From Picochlorum sp. 'celeri' (Eukaryota; Chlorophyta; Trebouxiophyceae): a stretch of DNA of 64,000 bases. The DNA lies in the NCBI GenBank assembly GCA_010909725.1, contig JAACMV010000007.1:310001-374000 (forward strand), in the 5' to 3' direction. A program made the translations under genes and the position numbers. The notes under the pieces are model-generated. The model was not told where the DNA came from and made no database searches. It saw only the letters and a program-made list of their open reading frames with translations. Shown here piece after piece: positions 42,669 through 53,057 of this stretch. Position 1 is the stretch's first letter. Every line of letters starts with the position of its first letter.

Positions 42669-42940
42669 CCTTGGGATAGTTCTATGTTACATAATAACTT
42701 TTGAATAGAGATGCGAGTATTGGATCCAATGGGGGAGGAGAAGATCTGCTGTCGTCAAAGTAGATCTGCAGATCTGCTTGGTTGCAACGTTGGGAGGTAC
42801 CTCCCCAATATTGGGGAGCAATCAAATTCAATAGAAGAAGGGAAAACTGCTTACAAGAAAAAGAGTACTATGTTGTATCAGCATTATTATATATGGTGGG
42901 AAAAAAACAGCAGCCATATATAGAAACTGGCATTAATTGC
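42669..42940. other. Promoter-side spacer with three perfect palindromes
   Basis: It lies upstream of the DCAF gene. Perfect palindromes are AGATCTGCAGATCT (42762-42775), GGGAGGTACCTCCC (42792-42805) and, overlapping it, CTCCCCAATATTGGGGAG (42801-42818). The spacing is nearly contiguous. No gene is present. Confidence 0.8.
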
Positions 42941-44386
42941 TTAATTCTTCTTTCTGCTTCCCTTTTTTGCTCCCTTCTTTGCACCACTCTTCTTCTTTGG
43001 TGAGGAGGACGATGGCGCAAAAGACGCAGGTGCTTCCTCTGGAGAGGATGATGACACAGTAGCTTCTACGACAGATGAGGATTCCTTCTTTCTAGCTTCC
43101 TCTTCAGCTTTGAGTGCTCTAAACTTGTCCCCTTGCTTGGTGGTGGTGGTGGTGGTGGTGGTCTCCACGCTGGCAGCAGTATCATCATCTACAGTCTCTG
43201 CTGAGACATCAATAATTTTGCTCGATCTGCGAGCATTCATCTCCTTTCCAGTTGGCCCACTTTTCTCTGGTTTGGGTGGAGCCACATATGTTCCAGATGA
43301 TGATGCTGTGGCCACATCTGGTTCGTCAGCAAACTTGCGCCTCAAGTACACCTGCTGTGCTGTCGTCACCAAATTATTTGTAAACCAATACAGCGTCAAC
43401 CCAGATGGGACATTCAACGAGAAATACCCAATCATCAATGGGATAAACTTTAATATATTCTGTGTCTGCTGCTGTGCAGGATCCTGGCTCTGAGGTGGAG
43501 AAATAATCTTCTGTGACGCATACTGGGACACCACCAACAATACAGGCAAGAGCAAGTACGACAGCGTATCGTGCCATCCCAGTGGAGGCACGCCATCCAC
43601 AGGAACAAGCCATCCCAGTCCCCCATTCAATTTTGTTGGCCCAGCAAGAGAAGGAATCCAGAAGAACCCATCCGTCAAGAGCCCTTCATCAGCAACATTT
43701 CCAAGCGCACGATACAACCCAATGAACACTGGAATAGTCGCAAGAGTAGGCAAGCACCCAGCCAAAGGATTCACTCCAGTCGTCTGATACAACTTTGCCG
43801 TCTCCATTTGAAGCCTCTCGGCATCATTTGCATACTTGGCCTGCAATTCCTTCACTCGTGGCTGCAACTGCTGCATCCTCAGGGTACTCTCAACCTGCTT
43901 TGCACTCAACGGATACGTTGCCAGCTTCACAAGCAACGTAATCACAATGATGGAAAATCCATACGAGTATGGTACCCCAGCCTTGTCCAGACCAGCATCA
44001 ATCAACTTGAGAAATGCCTCGAACGAGTCTGAAAAGATGGACATGAACCCTCCACTCTTCTGAGGAGCATCAGCTGCCGCCTCCGCCACAGCAGCTGGAT
44101 CCGCATCCCCAAAAACCATCAAATGCGTCGTCACCGCCGCGGCAATATCGTATTGAATCCCAGCCATATCCTCCAGCCCAGCTTGACACAGAGTACTCTG
44201 TCGCTGGCCCCTCGACTGTCTCTGGTACACCTGTGGCCCAACACGAGGAACTCCTCTCAGAATTAAATCCTTCCCATAATGCGTATCACGTATTGCTGTA
44301 GAAGAAAGCATGGCACGGCAGCACTGCGGCTTTGTCTGCACCACATGTCCAATGCGACAGTGCCCAGATACCCTCATCGCAGACAT
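42941..44386 (-). CDS. ALB3: ALB3 thylakoid membrane insertase (YidC/Oxa1 family)
   Basis: The 481-aa protein starts with a Ser/Arg-rich plastid transit region. The YidC/Oxa1 core has five transmembrane helices, including GFSIIVITLLVKLATYPLS, LAGCLPTLATIPVFIGLYRAL, and FIPLMIGYFSLNVPSGLTLYWFTNN. A long, charged C-terminal tail follows. It begins RRKFADEPD and ends in Lys-rich repeats (KKKSGAKKGAKKGSRKK), like the ALB3 tail that recruits cpSRP43. A run of threonines (GGT repeats near 43139-43160) lies in it. ALB3 inserts light-harvesting proteins into thylakoids. Absence of mitochondrial Oxa1 features and the tail favour ALB3. It is divergent from the next gene. Confidence 0.93.
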   Translation of the reverse strand: MSAMRVSGHCRIGHVVQTKPQCCRAMLSSTAIRDTHYGKDLILRGVPRVGPQVYQRQSRGQRQSTLCQAGLEDMAGIQYDIAAAVTTHLMVFGDADPAAVAEAAADAPQKSGGFMSIFSDSFEAFLKLIDAGLDKAGVPYSYGFSIIVITLLVKLATYPLSAKQVESTLRMQQLQPRVKELQAKYANDAERLQMETAKLYQTTGVNPLAGCLPTLATIPVFIGLYRALGNVADEGLLTDGFFWIPSLAGPTKLNGGLGWLVPVDGVPPLGWHDTLSYLLLPVLLVVSQYASQKIISPPQSQDPAQQQTQNILKFIPLMIGYFSLNVPSGLTLYWFTNNLVTTAQQVYLRRKFADEPDVATASSSGTYVAPPKPEKSGPTGKEMNARRSSKIIDVSAETVDDDTAASVETTTTTTTTKQGDKFRALKAEEEARKKESSSVVEATVSSSSPEEAPASFAPSSSSPKKKSGAKKGAKKGSRKKN

Positions 44387-44663
44387 GTCAACTAAATGTT
44401 TTCTTCCTAGATGGATCTACTTTATTCTGTGAGGAGAGAACATGGCCATGGCCAATTGTCTTCTATCGAGACGTTTTCTCTCATGTCTCTCTATCCTTAC
44501 AACGCAGCCTATCAATTGCATCCTTTGACCGATGGATGATATCGTGTTCTCTTGAATAAAGAAATAAGAATCCACCACCGTGGAGTGTAATACAAAAACA
44601 CGGCTCATCCCATTGGTACATACACACAGTATGCCATTACATAATACTCTAGTAATATATCCA

Positions 44664-45377
44664 ATGGCATCCCTAGCAATCCATTCAGTCGCAGCGAATG
44701 GAAGAATAGGCAGTCGTCAGCATGGATTATCTGCGTCGTATTGCCATTCTTCTCTTAGAAAGCGATCTAGAGCAGTAGTATATGCATCATCATCACCACT
44801 AGATGCGGGTGAAGAGGATGGAAGAAGAGACGAGAAAGGCAAGACGCTGAGCAGTATTCTTGGAATGACTCGGGCCATGACCAGCAAGGGTGCATCGCTC
44901 AGTATGAAACAGCGATGGAGGGCGATAGGGTTGTATCTTGAAGCACTGCGCCAGCATCTTGTAGAGCATGTTGCAGTGATCAGGGCCCTGGTGGCATGGT
45001 ATCAGAAACATGTGGCTGGGCCATATGGGGTCCTTGCCGATAGATATATGCGTATGAAAGAAGACATTGTTCAAGAATATGAGCAATACCTTGCTGATGA
45101 GACGAAAAGTCGATGGAGTTGGGAGAAGAGGAATAGGAAAGAGTTGGCATTTCTGCATAGTATTCCACCGTATATAGGCATGGCATGTGTGACGGTGGTG
45201 TACCAAGCATTTATTCCTCTGAGTATTTCGGCAGCTGTTCTTCTTCCATTGTATCTAAGCTGGGTCTTGTATGATCGGTGGTGGGCATCACCCATCATCT
45301 TGGGGATGGTGTTGATCAGTCGTTGGAAATTCCTAGTACCTGCGTCGTGGTGTTGGATATGGCCAGGTCTGTTCTGA
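44664..45377 (+). CDS. Plastid-directed two-span membrane protein, not recognised
   Basis: From MASLAIHSVAANGR at 44664 (frame open from 44580) the product is 237 aa. It starts with a Ser/Arg-rich plastid transit-type region ending near VVYASSS. A helical, charged middle contains KQRWRAIGLYLEALRQHLVE and tryptophan-rich WSWEKRNRKE. Two hydrophobic spans end the protein (YIGMACVTVVYQAFIPLS and LPLYLSWVLY). It is probably an integral plastid membrane protein. No family was recognised. The gene is divergent from ALB3, 277 bp apart, so the two plastid genes may share a control region. Confidence 0.65.
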   Translation: MASLAIHSVAANGRIGSRQHGLSASYCHSSLRKRSRAVVYASSSPLDAGEEDGRRDEKGKTLSSILGMTRAMTSKGASLSMKQRWRAIGLYLEALRQHLVEHVAVIRALVAWYQKHVAGPYGVLADRYMRMKEDIVQEYEQYLADETKSRWSWEKRNRKELAFLHSIPPYIGMACVTVVYQAFIPLSISAAVLLPLYLSWVLYDRWWASPIILGMVLISRWKFLVPASWCWIWPGLF

Positions 45378-45424
45378 ACCCAGTGTATTACTTAATTAAT
45401 AATAAATATACGTGTAAAGAATAC

Positions 45425-46453
45425 ATGGTGGTTATCATTGCTATTCTGTTGACGGTTGTTGCCTCCACTGCGTGTTCGATTGGCAAGGCATTGCAGAAGG
45501 AGGCGACATCAAATCTACCCAAATTTAGTCTAGATAATGAAAAGGTTATTCAACAGTATAGACAGAGTGGGACATGGCTGGTAGGGGTTGCGTTGGATGT
45601 CGGTGGGGGTATTGTTCAGACAGTTGCGTTTGCCATGGCACCGGTGTCTCTTCTTCAGCCGGTGTCAGGGATTGGTTTGGTTGGATTAGCATTGTATTCT
45701 CATTTTTATCTGAGAGAGAATCTGCGGAGTGAGGAGTGGATGGCTGTTGGGATTGCTACTCTTGGAACTGTTGGTCTGGGGAGCACGTCTGGTGGTGGGG
45801 TGGAGCAGGAAGAGGCTCAGCCAGGGGCGATACGGATGATTTTTACGCTTCTTGCAGTAGGGTATGGTGTTGTTAAAATGACTGGGGTGAGAGAGCGGTA
45901 TATGAAGGGTCAAAAGGGCTTGTCCAAGGTGTCTGCTGCGCTGTATGGACTGCAAGCTGGAGGGTGCTTTGGCTTGTCTGCTTCCACCATTAGGACTGGG
46001 TTTATCATGGCATCGAGTCGGCGGTGGACGTGGGCGCCATTTGGTTTGATATGTGGTGTGGCGTTGAGTTCGTATGGGTTTGTGCTGCAGACGTGCGGGT
46101 TGAAGGAAGGATCAGCGGTTATTGTGTGCACCTGTGTTGCTGTTGTGGCCATGGTGGTGGGTGTGGTGGTGGGTATACTTGGTCTGGGAGAATCTATGCC
46201 ATCGTCCCCGGGATCTCTGATTGTTCGTTTGTGTAGTTGGGCGTGCATCATGTATGGTGTGGTGGTACTGAGTGGTGGTGTCAAGGTGGTGCGAGAACTG
46301 ATTGCTGCTGGCATTGGATTGATTCCAGCCAGGTATTGGCACCATGTCCCTGATGGGATTGCTGTGAAGATGAAGAATTGGATGAATAGTGTGCAGCATG
46401 ATCAAGGATTGCCGGAAAAGCATGCTGCAGCAACGCATGTTGCTCGAGATTGA
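45425..46453 (+). CDS. NIPA-like (DUF803) membrane transporter
   Basis: The start chosen is the ATG at 45425, the first residue of a transmembrane helix (VVIIAILLTVV). The frame is open upstream from 45278, but that part overlaps the preceding gene. The product (about 342 aa) has eight to nine hydrophobic spans. TWLVGVALDVGGGIVQTVAFAMAPVSLLQPV and LREN with EEW follow the pattern of NIPA/DMT transporters, where duplicated helices line a cation path. NIPA members carry Mg2+; the substrate here is inferred only. The gene follows the previous one by 47 bp on the same strand. Confidence 0.65.
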   Translation: MVVIIAILLTVVASTACSIGKALQKEATSNLPKFSLDNEKVIQQYRQSGTWLVGVALDVGGGIVQTVAFAMAPVSLLQPVSGIGLVGLALYSHFYLRENLRSEEWMAVGIATLGTVGLGSTSGGGVEQEEAQPGAIRMIFTLLAVGYGVVKMTGVRERYMKGQKGLSKVSAALYGLQAGGCFGLSASTIRTGFIMASSRRWTWAPFGLICGVALSSYGFVLQTCGLKEGSAVIVCTCVAVVAMVVGVVVGILGLGESMPSSPGSLIVRLCSWACIMYGVVVLSGGVKVVRELIAAGIGLIPARYWHHVPDGIAVKMKNWMNSVQHDQGLPEKHAAATHVARD

Positions 46454-46657
46454 TATCGATCCTTTCGGCAAGGGGCGGTGGCGCCCAGCAAGCTGCCGGT
46501 TTAAATCTACCCATGAATGTATACCCAATATTGTCAGTATATTGCACTAGAAGTATTTGAATAACAATAATTCTGTAAAAGATTGATCTTTTCTGGACAG
46601 GATACCTTCTGTACGGATTGATTTGAGAAATTTTGGAACAGACCGTTGACGATCCAC

Positions 46658-47429
46658 ATGCGTGCGTTCAACAAGAAGCAACTTCCATTGGTTGCGGTGG
46701 CCATTTGCGGCGGAGGTATGTGTTTTATTCATATTTTATATTCATATGTTGAATATAGAATTCGAATCTGTGTCAATTGTGCGATCGCGTGACATTGAAT
46801 TGAACCTCACATGTGCAGTCATCTGTTCGAAACGGTTACTCGGGCGATTCTTCTCTCGGAAGAGAAAGCAACCATCCGCGGATCCAACATCAAATATAGT
46901 GGAAGAAAATGCTTGTTTGAACACCAATCGTCATACTGCGACTCGAGATGACAGGTCTGTCTACGAACGAATGAGGCAGAGGACCTGCTTCAGAACAAAA
47001 ACAGCGACGAATAACGAATTGAATGGCATGCCATGTCATCATGAGCAACTCGTCTATACTCATGTTCCCAATACACGTGTGAAATCCCGCTTTTATAGAG
47101 AGCATGTTAGAAATATGGTCAAGGATGGGCAGCAGGTGGCTGTCCCTGGGTCACACAATGTGCCTTGGTCTGCAGAGGATGATTGGTCAATCCCATGTAC
47201 TACAGCCTGCCAGTTGCACGAGGGATCTTCATCCTCCCACGACACAGATCATGATCATGATAATAATAATGATGATGATGATGCATCTTCAGTGGAATCC
47301 CTCGGCTGTCTCATCGACATGTCTGAGCAGGGCGTAGCAAGACGTCGGGCAGATGTCCCTCGATTGGACCTGACCAAGGCTCTCGAGATACAGAGAATGG
47401 ATTTGATGCAGACAGAGGATTGCGAATGA
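46658..47429 (+). CDS. Small membrane-anchored protein, not recognised, two exons
   Basis: Exon 1 (46658-46715) starts MRAFNKKQLPLVAVAICGG. The intron 46716-46818 has donor GTATGT and acceptor TGTGCAG. Exon 2 (46819-47429) continues VICSKRLLGRFFSRKRK. The 222-aa product has one N-terminal anchor helix followed by a basic stretch, so its bulk is probably cytosolic. The middle is rich in Arg, His and Asn. An acidic Asp/Asn run (near DTDHDHDNNNDDDD) precedes a conserved-looking tail. No family recognised. The unspliced frame from 46662 would give a different N-terminus without the anchor. Confidence 0.55.
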
Positions 47430-47539
47430 TTGTGATACTTACAAAACATTGTAACCAGTAAAAGCATGGATAAACCTGTTGTGTAATCGACATGCCATCA
47501 AGGCACTGCTGGCACCATGTGTGCACAGCATGTTCCTTT

Positions 47540-48547
47540 TTACTCTGGGTTGATGAGCTTTTTGATCTCATCGTACAAGACGAGGACGAAGGCTCCACCA
47601 GCTCCACGCAAAATGTTGGAGAGAGCTCCCTTGAAGAAGGCTTTTGCTCCTTCATCAGCAGCAATCTTTTTCCAGCAGTCTATTGTTCCATTGTACATTT
47701 TCTTGTCACTTCCAGCCTGCATCATGAGACGACGACGAACTGTATCGAATGGATATGACAAGACTCCTGCAGCAGATGTGACAGCCTGTGCCACAGCCCA
47801 CTTGGCAACGAATGGAGCGTTCTTCTCGTCCTTGAACAAAACACCCTTGGCAGTATCATACAGTCCAAAGTATGCTCCACGGTACACAATAATTCCCTGT
47901 ACGGAAACTCCGAATCCTTGGTAGAGTGCCATTGGTCCTCCTCTCTTTGTAGTCTTACTCAAGCAGTCCACCAATCCTGAGAACTCTCTCTGTCCTCCTG
48001 ATCCAACATCAGCAGCCAAACGAGTACGAGCGAAATCCAATGGATACACAATCAACAATGATCCAGCTCCAGCCAAACCTCCAGATGCCAAGTTGGTCAT
48101 GAAGAATGGCCAGAAGTCAGTTGTTGGGTTATATTTTGGGAAAATACCCTTGATAGTATCCTTGAAAGCAAAGTTGAATGCCTGAGTTGGGAAATAACGC
48201 ACGACATTAGCCATATTTCCCCTCCAGAAGGAAGAGATACCCTGCTCACGGGACACACGGACAAAACAGTCACCAATACCCGTATATCTTGGAATCTCTC
48301 CGGACTGGATCCTTGGGTTTGAATCTTGTGTCTGCAACAACAATTTAACACGCTCGATCGGAGCGACAGCTGTCTTGGAAATGGCACCCGCGGTTCCTCC
48401 CGCAGCCAAATCCAACAAGAAGTTGAATGGGCCCTTCTCAGGCTTTTCAGCGGCAGCTGGAATCATGAATGACTTTTTCTCTTCCATGGCTTGAGATCTA
48501 GCAAGAGATGCCAGACCAGCCTCCTTCAGAATCGTAGCAGAGAGCAT
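47540..48547 (-). CDS. Mitochondrial ADP/ATP carrier
   Basis: A mitochondrial carrier with three repeats, each bearing the P-x-D/E-x-x-K/R signature ([33 protein letters not shown]). The ADP/ATP-carrier signature is RRRMMM; here it reads RRRLMM, a conservative change. The product (335 aa) has an N-terminal extension of about 40 residues before [14 protein letters not shown], as in plant carriers. It exchanges cytosolic ADP for matrix ATP across the inner membrane. The frame is open upstream to 48592, but the ATG at 48547 gives the more usual start. Confidence 0.95.
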   Translation of the reverse strand: MLSATILKEAGLASLARSQAMEEKKSFMIPAAAEKPEKGPFNFLLDLAAGGTAGAISKTAVAPIERVKLLLQTQDSNPRIQSGEIPRYTGIGDCFVRVSREQGISSFWRGNMANVVRYFPTQAFNFAFKDTIKGIFPKYNPTTDFWPFFMTNLASGGLAGAGSLLIVYPLDFARTRLAADVGSGGQREFSGLVDCLSKTTKRGGPMALYQGFGVSVQGIIVYRGAYFGLYDTAKGVLFKDEKNAPFVAKWAVAQAVTSAAGVLSYPFDTVRRRLMMQAGSDKKMYNGTIDCWKKIAADEGAKAFFKGALSNILRGAGGAFVLVLYDEIKKLINPE

Positions 48548-48592
48548 CCTGACTGATGGTGGCGAACCCGAACACAAAATGACAAGATACAC

Positions 48593-49131
48593 CTATACAG
48601 GGAACAGATGTGACACAATCTGTTATAAAAGAATATCAGCAGATTAGAATATCAGCAAACCAGGGCATCTGACGATCACATGCCCTATCACACCCAGACA
48701 ATCAGCGCTAGATGATGGTCAAGATATGCTTCGGTCAAAGCATGCATTCGACCGATTCTGCAATGAGATTCTTGCATGGGACACAGGGGCGGGGTATCAC
48801 AGATTTTTAATCTTAATGTACGGAATTTGTGTTACAGGATTCATCTGTGACTGATGATTGCTCATTGAAACTAGAGGATTCAGATGTCAGGATGGGATAC
48901 AATTGTAAATTCAACTTTTTTTTCTCCATATAATGCGTCCCGATATCGATCGAGACGATGTCTAGAAAGGAATTTGGCGTTGCAGACTCTTCGAAAGATT
49001 GAGTTTGTGAATGTGCTCGATATTTGTGGGTAGATTGTACAGAATTTAGGTCTTCAATAGATATTTTTGCATCAAAGAGGTCGTATTCGACTTGGAACTG
49101 ATAGATTCGGGGGGACGACAAGACAGGAAAG
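48593..49131. other. Divergent promoter region (ADP/ATP carrier and DGD synthase)
   Basis: No gene seen. AGAATATCAGCA is repeated directly near 48630-48657. A 120-codon frame on the reverse strand (48813-49175) overlaps the DGD start and is not supported. Confidence 0.5.
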
Positions 49132-50835
49132 ATGCATGGTATCGACGAGAGTGGGGGTGTGGAATCTGTTGCCATGGGGGAGGAGGATGACTTTTACAAG
49201 AGATGTTTACCTTCTTTGGGTCATTTTCCTCGGAGTGATGCATCGATCGCGGTGGCTTTGAATGAATTGGATGCCATGTTGGAGGCAGAGGATGGGACTG
49301 AAGAGGATGTGAGTCATCATTCTGCACAACACGTGGAGAAACCGCCTTCAGGGGCACACGTGAGTACACGAGAGCAAGGTGTTGGGTCTCATCCGGTGGA
49401 TTTTGCGCTCGAGTTTCCCAGAATATGTATTGTGACGACGGCTTCGTTGCCCTGGTTGACTGGGACCGCAGTGAACCCAGCCCTGCGTGGGGCATACCTA
49501 TGGAATCAGGGGCATCATGTGACGCTCTTGGTTCCGTGGGTGAAACGCGAGGAGCAGAGTAATATTTTCCAAAAAGGGGTGGAGTTTGATTCTGAAAAGG
49601 ATCAGCTTGAGGCTGTTCGCACTTCGTTGAGTGCAAGGGTACCTTTTGATATCACATGGGGGGATGAGAATGATGAGGATGGCAACGGATCTCCTCGCTA
49701 TCATATTAGATTTTATAGTGGAAAATATGCTCCAGCTTTGGGTTCAATAATACCCACGCAGGATATTCAACCATTGGTTCCACAGGATGTGTCTTGCATT
49801 GTGCTGGAGGAGCCAGAGCACCTGACATGGTATCATTCTGGAAAACGATGGATTAGAGCTTTTGATAGCCATGTTCCTGTGGTTGGGGTGATGCATACGA
49901 ATTACGTCGATTATGCTCGAAGAATGGCCGGAGATGCTGCTTCAGTGACATTGAAACAGCTGAACAAGTTTCTGTGCAGACAGCATACACATAAAGTTAT
50001 CAAATTGAGTGCTGCCGTGCAAAAACTGCCGAGAGAGGAGGTATGCTTTGTGCATGGAGTGTCAGAAGGGTTTTTAAGGATAGGTAGATCCGTAAAGGCT
50101 GGTGAGGTGGTGTTTGAGAAACCAGCATATTTTCTGGGCAAGGCATTGTGGGCAAAGGGCTTTGAGGAATTATTGGACAAGATGGAAGCTCATGAGTACG
50201 TCTGCGCTCAGAATGGGAAAGAAACCATACGGGTGGATGTGTATGGACATGGGAAAGAACTTGAAGAGATCCAGAATGAATCTAGCACCAGGGGGTTGAG
50301 TCTCAACTTTCTGGGACCAAAAGACCACTTGTCAGAGGATATGGCAGCGTATAGGGTGTTTGTGAATCCATCGACGTCGGATGTGGTAGCTACCACGAGT
50401 GCAGAGGCACTTGCGATGGGAAAGTGGCTTCTTGTTCCAAGACATCCCTGCAATGTATTCTTTGCAGATTTTCAGAATTGCCTCGTGTATGAAAATGATG
50501 ACCAGTTTAGTGACATGCTGATACATGCAGCACATCATGACCCACAGCCTCTTTCGGAATCAGAGATTAATAGATTGACTTGGGAATGTGCTACGGATAG
50601 ACTTTTGCTTTGCTGCAGTGAGACGACCACGGAACGAAGCAAAAGGTTGGGTTTTGAACGAGTGGCATGCAAGACGTCTTGGCTAGGATACAATGTCGGG
50701 TATGGCGTATATTCGATCGTCACAAAGGCGATTGATTCCGTTGTGGGGTCTATCCAGACAAGTCAGTCCGAGAGGGTGCGAGGGCGTCTCAGGCCACCAA
50801 ATAAGGATGATGGTCTGCAGTCCCATGCGCTGTAA
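49132..50835 (+). CDS. Digalactosyldiacylglycerol synthase
   Basis: A 567-aa GT4-type galactosyltransferase. After an acidic N-terminus (about 100 aa) the catalytic domain starts RICIVTTASLPWLTGTAVNP. The DGD core follows: RGAYLWNQGHHVTLLVPW, TWYHSGKRW, GVMHTNYVDYARR, VNPSTSDVVATTSAEALAMGKW. The last is the nucleotide-sugar binding region. The enzyme moves galactose from UDP-galactose to monogalactosyldiacylglycerol to make the main bilayer lipid of the thylakoid, and it acts at the outer plastid envelope. No long N-terminal extension of the DGD1 kind is seen, so the form is closer to DGD2. Identification as DGD is secure. Confidence 0.93.
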   Translation: MHGIDESGGVESVAMGEEDDFYKRCLPSLGHFPRSDASIAVALNELDAMLEAEDGTEEDVSHHSAQHVEKPPSGAHVSTREQGVGSHPVDFALEFPRICIVTTASLPWLTGTAVNPALRGAYLWNQGHHVTLLVPWVKREEQSNIFQKGVEFDSEKDQLEAVRTSLSARVPFDITWGDENDEDGNGSPRYHIRFYSGKYAPALGSIIPTQDIQPLVPQDVSCIVLEEPEHLTWYHSGKRWIRAFDSHVPVVGVMHTNYVDYARRMAGDAASVTLKQLNKFLCRQHTHKVIKLSAAVQKLPREEVCFVHGVSEGFLRIGRSVKAGEVVFEKPAYFLGKALWAKGFEELLDKMEAHEYVCAQNGKETIRVDVYGHGKELEEIQNESSTRGLSLNFLGPKDHLSEDMAAYRVFVNPSTSDVVATTSAEALAMGKWLLVPRHPCNVFFADFQNCLVYENDDQFSDMLIHAAHHDPQPLSESEINRLTWECATDRLLLCCSETTTERSKRLGFERVACKTSWLGYNVGYGVYSIVTKAIDSVVGSIQTSQSERVRGRLRPPNKDDGLQSHAL

Positions 50836-50924
50836 CCATATATTGAATTAACGCAACATTTTTATGCTTGTGAATTTCGGATATGAAATTGTTACCATGG
50901 TATACTACTAATAATAAATATACA

Positions 50925-52970
50925 TTACCAGATCGTGGCACGTTTTGCTGCATTCAATGGCGGAACATGCTCAAGGATCTCTCGTTCAACTGCTGCATTT
51001 TGAATCCACATGGCGACCTTTCTTGCCTTGGTCTCACCTTTTTTCAACGATATAATACGCTTGACTTCGTTCAAGGTCGAATGAGCTGGATCCAATTGGT
51101 GTGACCATCCCTCCAAGACTAGCGTTGTCACAACAGTGGCACAGATGTGTCCTGGGAGTGAAACATGATGCAATCGCACCATCTCCAGCACAGTGGCCAA
51201 TGCTTCAGCCCCACTCGATGTATTTCCTTCATCAAAAAGATGTTTTGATCTCATCTCATCAAAATGATTGCACAGGTCATTCCTGAAACCTTCTGGATCG
51301 GGACATGTCTGTTCATCTCCTGCAAAGCTAAGCACCCAATCTGCAATATCCCCAGCATCAAGTCGTGAGAACGCCTCAAAAAGACCAACCATGTTCATTT
51401 GATCCGTTTTTGATAGCTGCGTGCACATTCCAGCGTCCAAAAGAACTATGGAAGGTCTCAGGAAGGAATCCATGTTCAACTCCAGTCCCATTGATGCCAT
51501 GGCCTTGCTCAACCTAGCCCAACATTTCATACCCCATGTGCCCCCGACGGGTTCCAGATTCACAAGAATGTTGCCTGGGTGAAGATCTGAGTGTACTAAA
51601 TTATCTACAATAAGCATGTGAAGCATAGTCCGAGCACCTATCTGAGCCAAGTCTGTGTTGTGAGGACTGCCAGCCCCTTTGGCAACATAGGCTGATATAT
51701 GTTCTCCTGGTTCAAATGTTTCGACGAGCACGGTCGGAGACACGAGAGGATAGAGTGGAACTGGGAATCTCACCGTTGCCTCTTTCCTAAAATTGTAGTT
51801 GAATGCATGGAGATAAAATCCCTCTTTAGACAAATCCACCTGTTCCCTCAATGGCGCTGCAAACTGCTTCAAACTCTCCTCCAATCTCAGATTCTTCAAT
51901 GCAGGCAAATTACTCAATAATCGAGCTACAGAAGTCATCAGTGCAAAGTCACGCTGAATAGATTCAGTCACTCCTGGATGCCGAACTTTGACAGCAACCA
52001 CAGACCCCTGCTCCATGCCAGTCAACCTTGACCCCACCGCAGACACCTTTGCCCTATGAATCTGCCCGATACTACCACTTGCTACTGGCGATGTATTGAA
52101 CTCATCAAACAGCACATTCACCGGGAACCCAAAGGCTTCCTCAATCGTCGTCTCGGTCACACTAAAATCATGTGCCGGTGCATCCGAGTGCAACTTTTCC
52201 AGCTCTTTGCACATATCCCTTGGAAACAAGTCTGCTCTCGTCGCAGCCCATTGCCCCCACTTGATAAACGCTGGACCCGATCTTTCTAACGATGTACGAA
52301 GTAATCGCATCCAAACATCCCGCTTGACCCCGTAGCCTAATGCAATGGGGGCCGTCAACACCACTGGCGAAAAGATAATCCAAAGCCACACGAGTCTCAC
52401 GACATTCAGAATGGCGTTCACAATGCCCTTTTTGGTCACTCCGAGCCACCCATGACTACCATCACAACATAAAACATCCTCAATCTCCTCATGCAAGTGC
52501 TTTTCCCTCTCAGTAACAGGCACTGAATAACACCATGCCACTGGATCCCCACGAGTCAAGAGCTGTGCCATCAACACAGATACTAATTTCGTCCAATTCG
52601 TCGCTGGCTGCATTGCATTCAATGCATTAATCAATGCAACCTTGTAATAATTATACGTCATCATCTTTTGCTCCACCCTCATCCAAGACTCTTTAAAGTA
52701 ATAATACCGTGCATTCTTTCTTGTACTAGCCCACAGCTGCTGCGTCATCTGAGGCACCCCTGCATCATACCTCATCATCATCATCAGACGTGTATGATGA
52801 CTCATACACCGCCTCAACACCACAGACGACGACGATGCCTTCATCATCTGAGCACACATGCTCGGCATGACATCCTGCACTGCCGTCCCCAGACCCACTG
52901 ACGAGGACACCTCCAAGACACGGCGAACTACCTGACCCTTGGCCAGTCGATTCACTATACACCCCAGCAT
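50925..52970 (-). CDS. ABC1/ADCK2-like atypical kinase (mitochondrial)
   Basis: From the ATG at 52970 (MLGCIVNRLAKGQVVRR, an Arg-rich mitochondrial presequence) the product is 681 aa; the frame is open to 53057. UbiB-family motifs are present: SGPAFIKWGQWAATRADLFP (KxGQ), ASGSIGQIHRAKV (glycine/alanine-rich loop), VVAVKVRHPG (Lys), NLVHSDLHPGNIL (catalytic loop). The metal motif reads DAG rather than DFG (VLLDAGMC), as in ADCK2. ABC1 kinases support ubiquinone or prenyl-lipid metabolism; ADCK2-type members are mitochondrial. The gene is convergent with the DGD gene. Confidence 0.87.
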   Translation of the reverse strand: MLGCIVNRLAKGQVVRRVLEVSSSVGLGTAVQDVMPSMCAQMMKASSSSVVLRRCMSHHTRLMMMMRYDAGVPQMTQQLWASTRKNARYYYFKESWMRVEQKMMTYNYYKVALINALNAMQPATNWTKLVSVLMAQLLTRGDPVAWCYSVPVTEREKHLHEEIEDVLCCDGSHGWLGVTKKGIVNAILNVVRLVWLWIIFSPVVLTAPIALGYGVKRDVWMRLLRTSLERSGPAFIKWGQWAATRADLFPRDMCKELEKLHSDAPAHDFSVTETTIEEAFGFPVNVLFDEFNTSPVASGSIGQIHRAKVSAVGSRLTGMEQGSVVAVKVRHPGVTESIQRDFALMTSVARLLSNLPALKNLRLEESLKQFAAPLREQVDLSKEGFYLHAFNYNFRKEATVRFPVPLYPLVSPTVLVETFEPGEHISAYVAKGAGSPHNTDLAQIGARTMLHMLIVDNLVHSDLHPGNILVNLEPVGGTWGMKCWARLSKAMASMGLELNMDSFLRPSIVLLDAGMCTQLSKTDQMNMVGLFEAFSRLDAGDIADWVLSFAGDEQTCPDPEGFRNDLCNHFDEMRSKHLFDEGNTSSGAEALATVLEMVRLHHVSLPGHICATVVTTLVLEGWSHQLDPAHSTLNEVKRIISLKKGETKARKVAMWIQNAAVEREILEHVPPLNAAKRATIW

Positions 52971-53057
52971 ATGTAGATGATATAGATAGATCAATACACC
53001 ACGCTGCAAGAGCAACAAGGACACTCCTCTCAATGCCACTTGAACTGTATCTGACAA

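Noticed and set aside
43139..43160. GGT/ACC repeat as a microsatellite
   Set aside because: It lies in the ALB3 coding tail and encodes a run of threonines in frame.
45278..45424. Upstream extension of the NIPA-like frame
   Set aside because: It overlaps the end of the previous gene and does not resemble a transporter N-terminus.
48813..49175. 120-codon reverse-strand frame between the ADP/ATP carrier and DGD genes
   Set aside because: It overlaps the DGD start, has no recognisable domain and lies in a divergent promoter.
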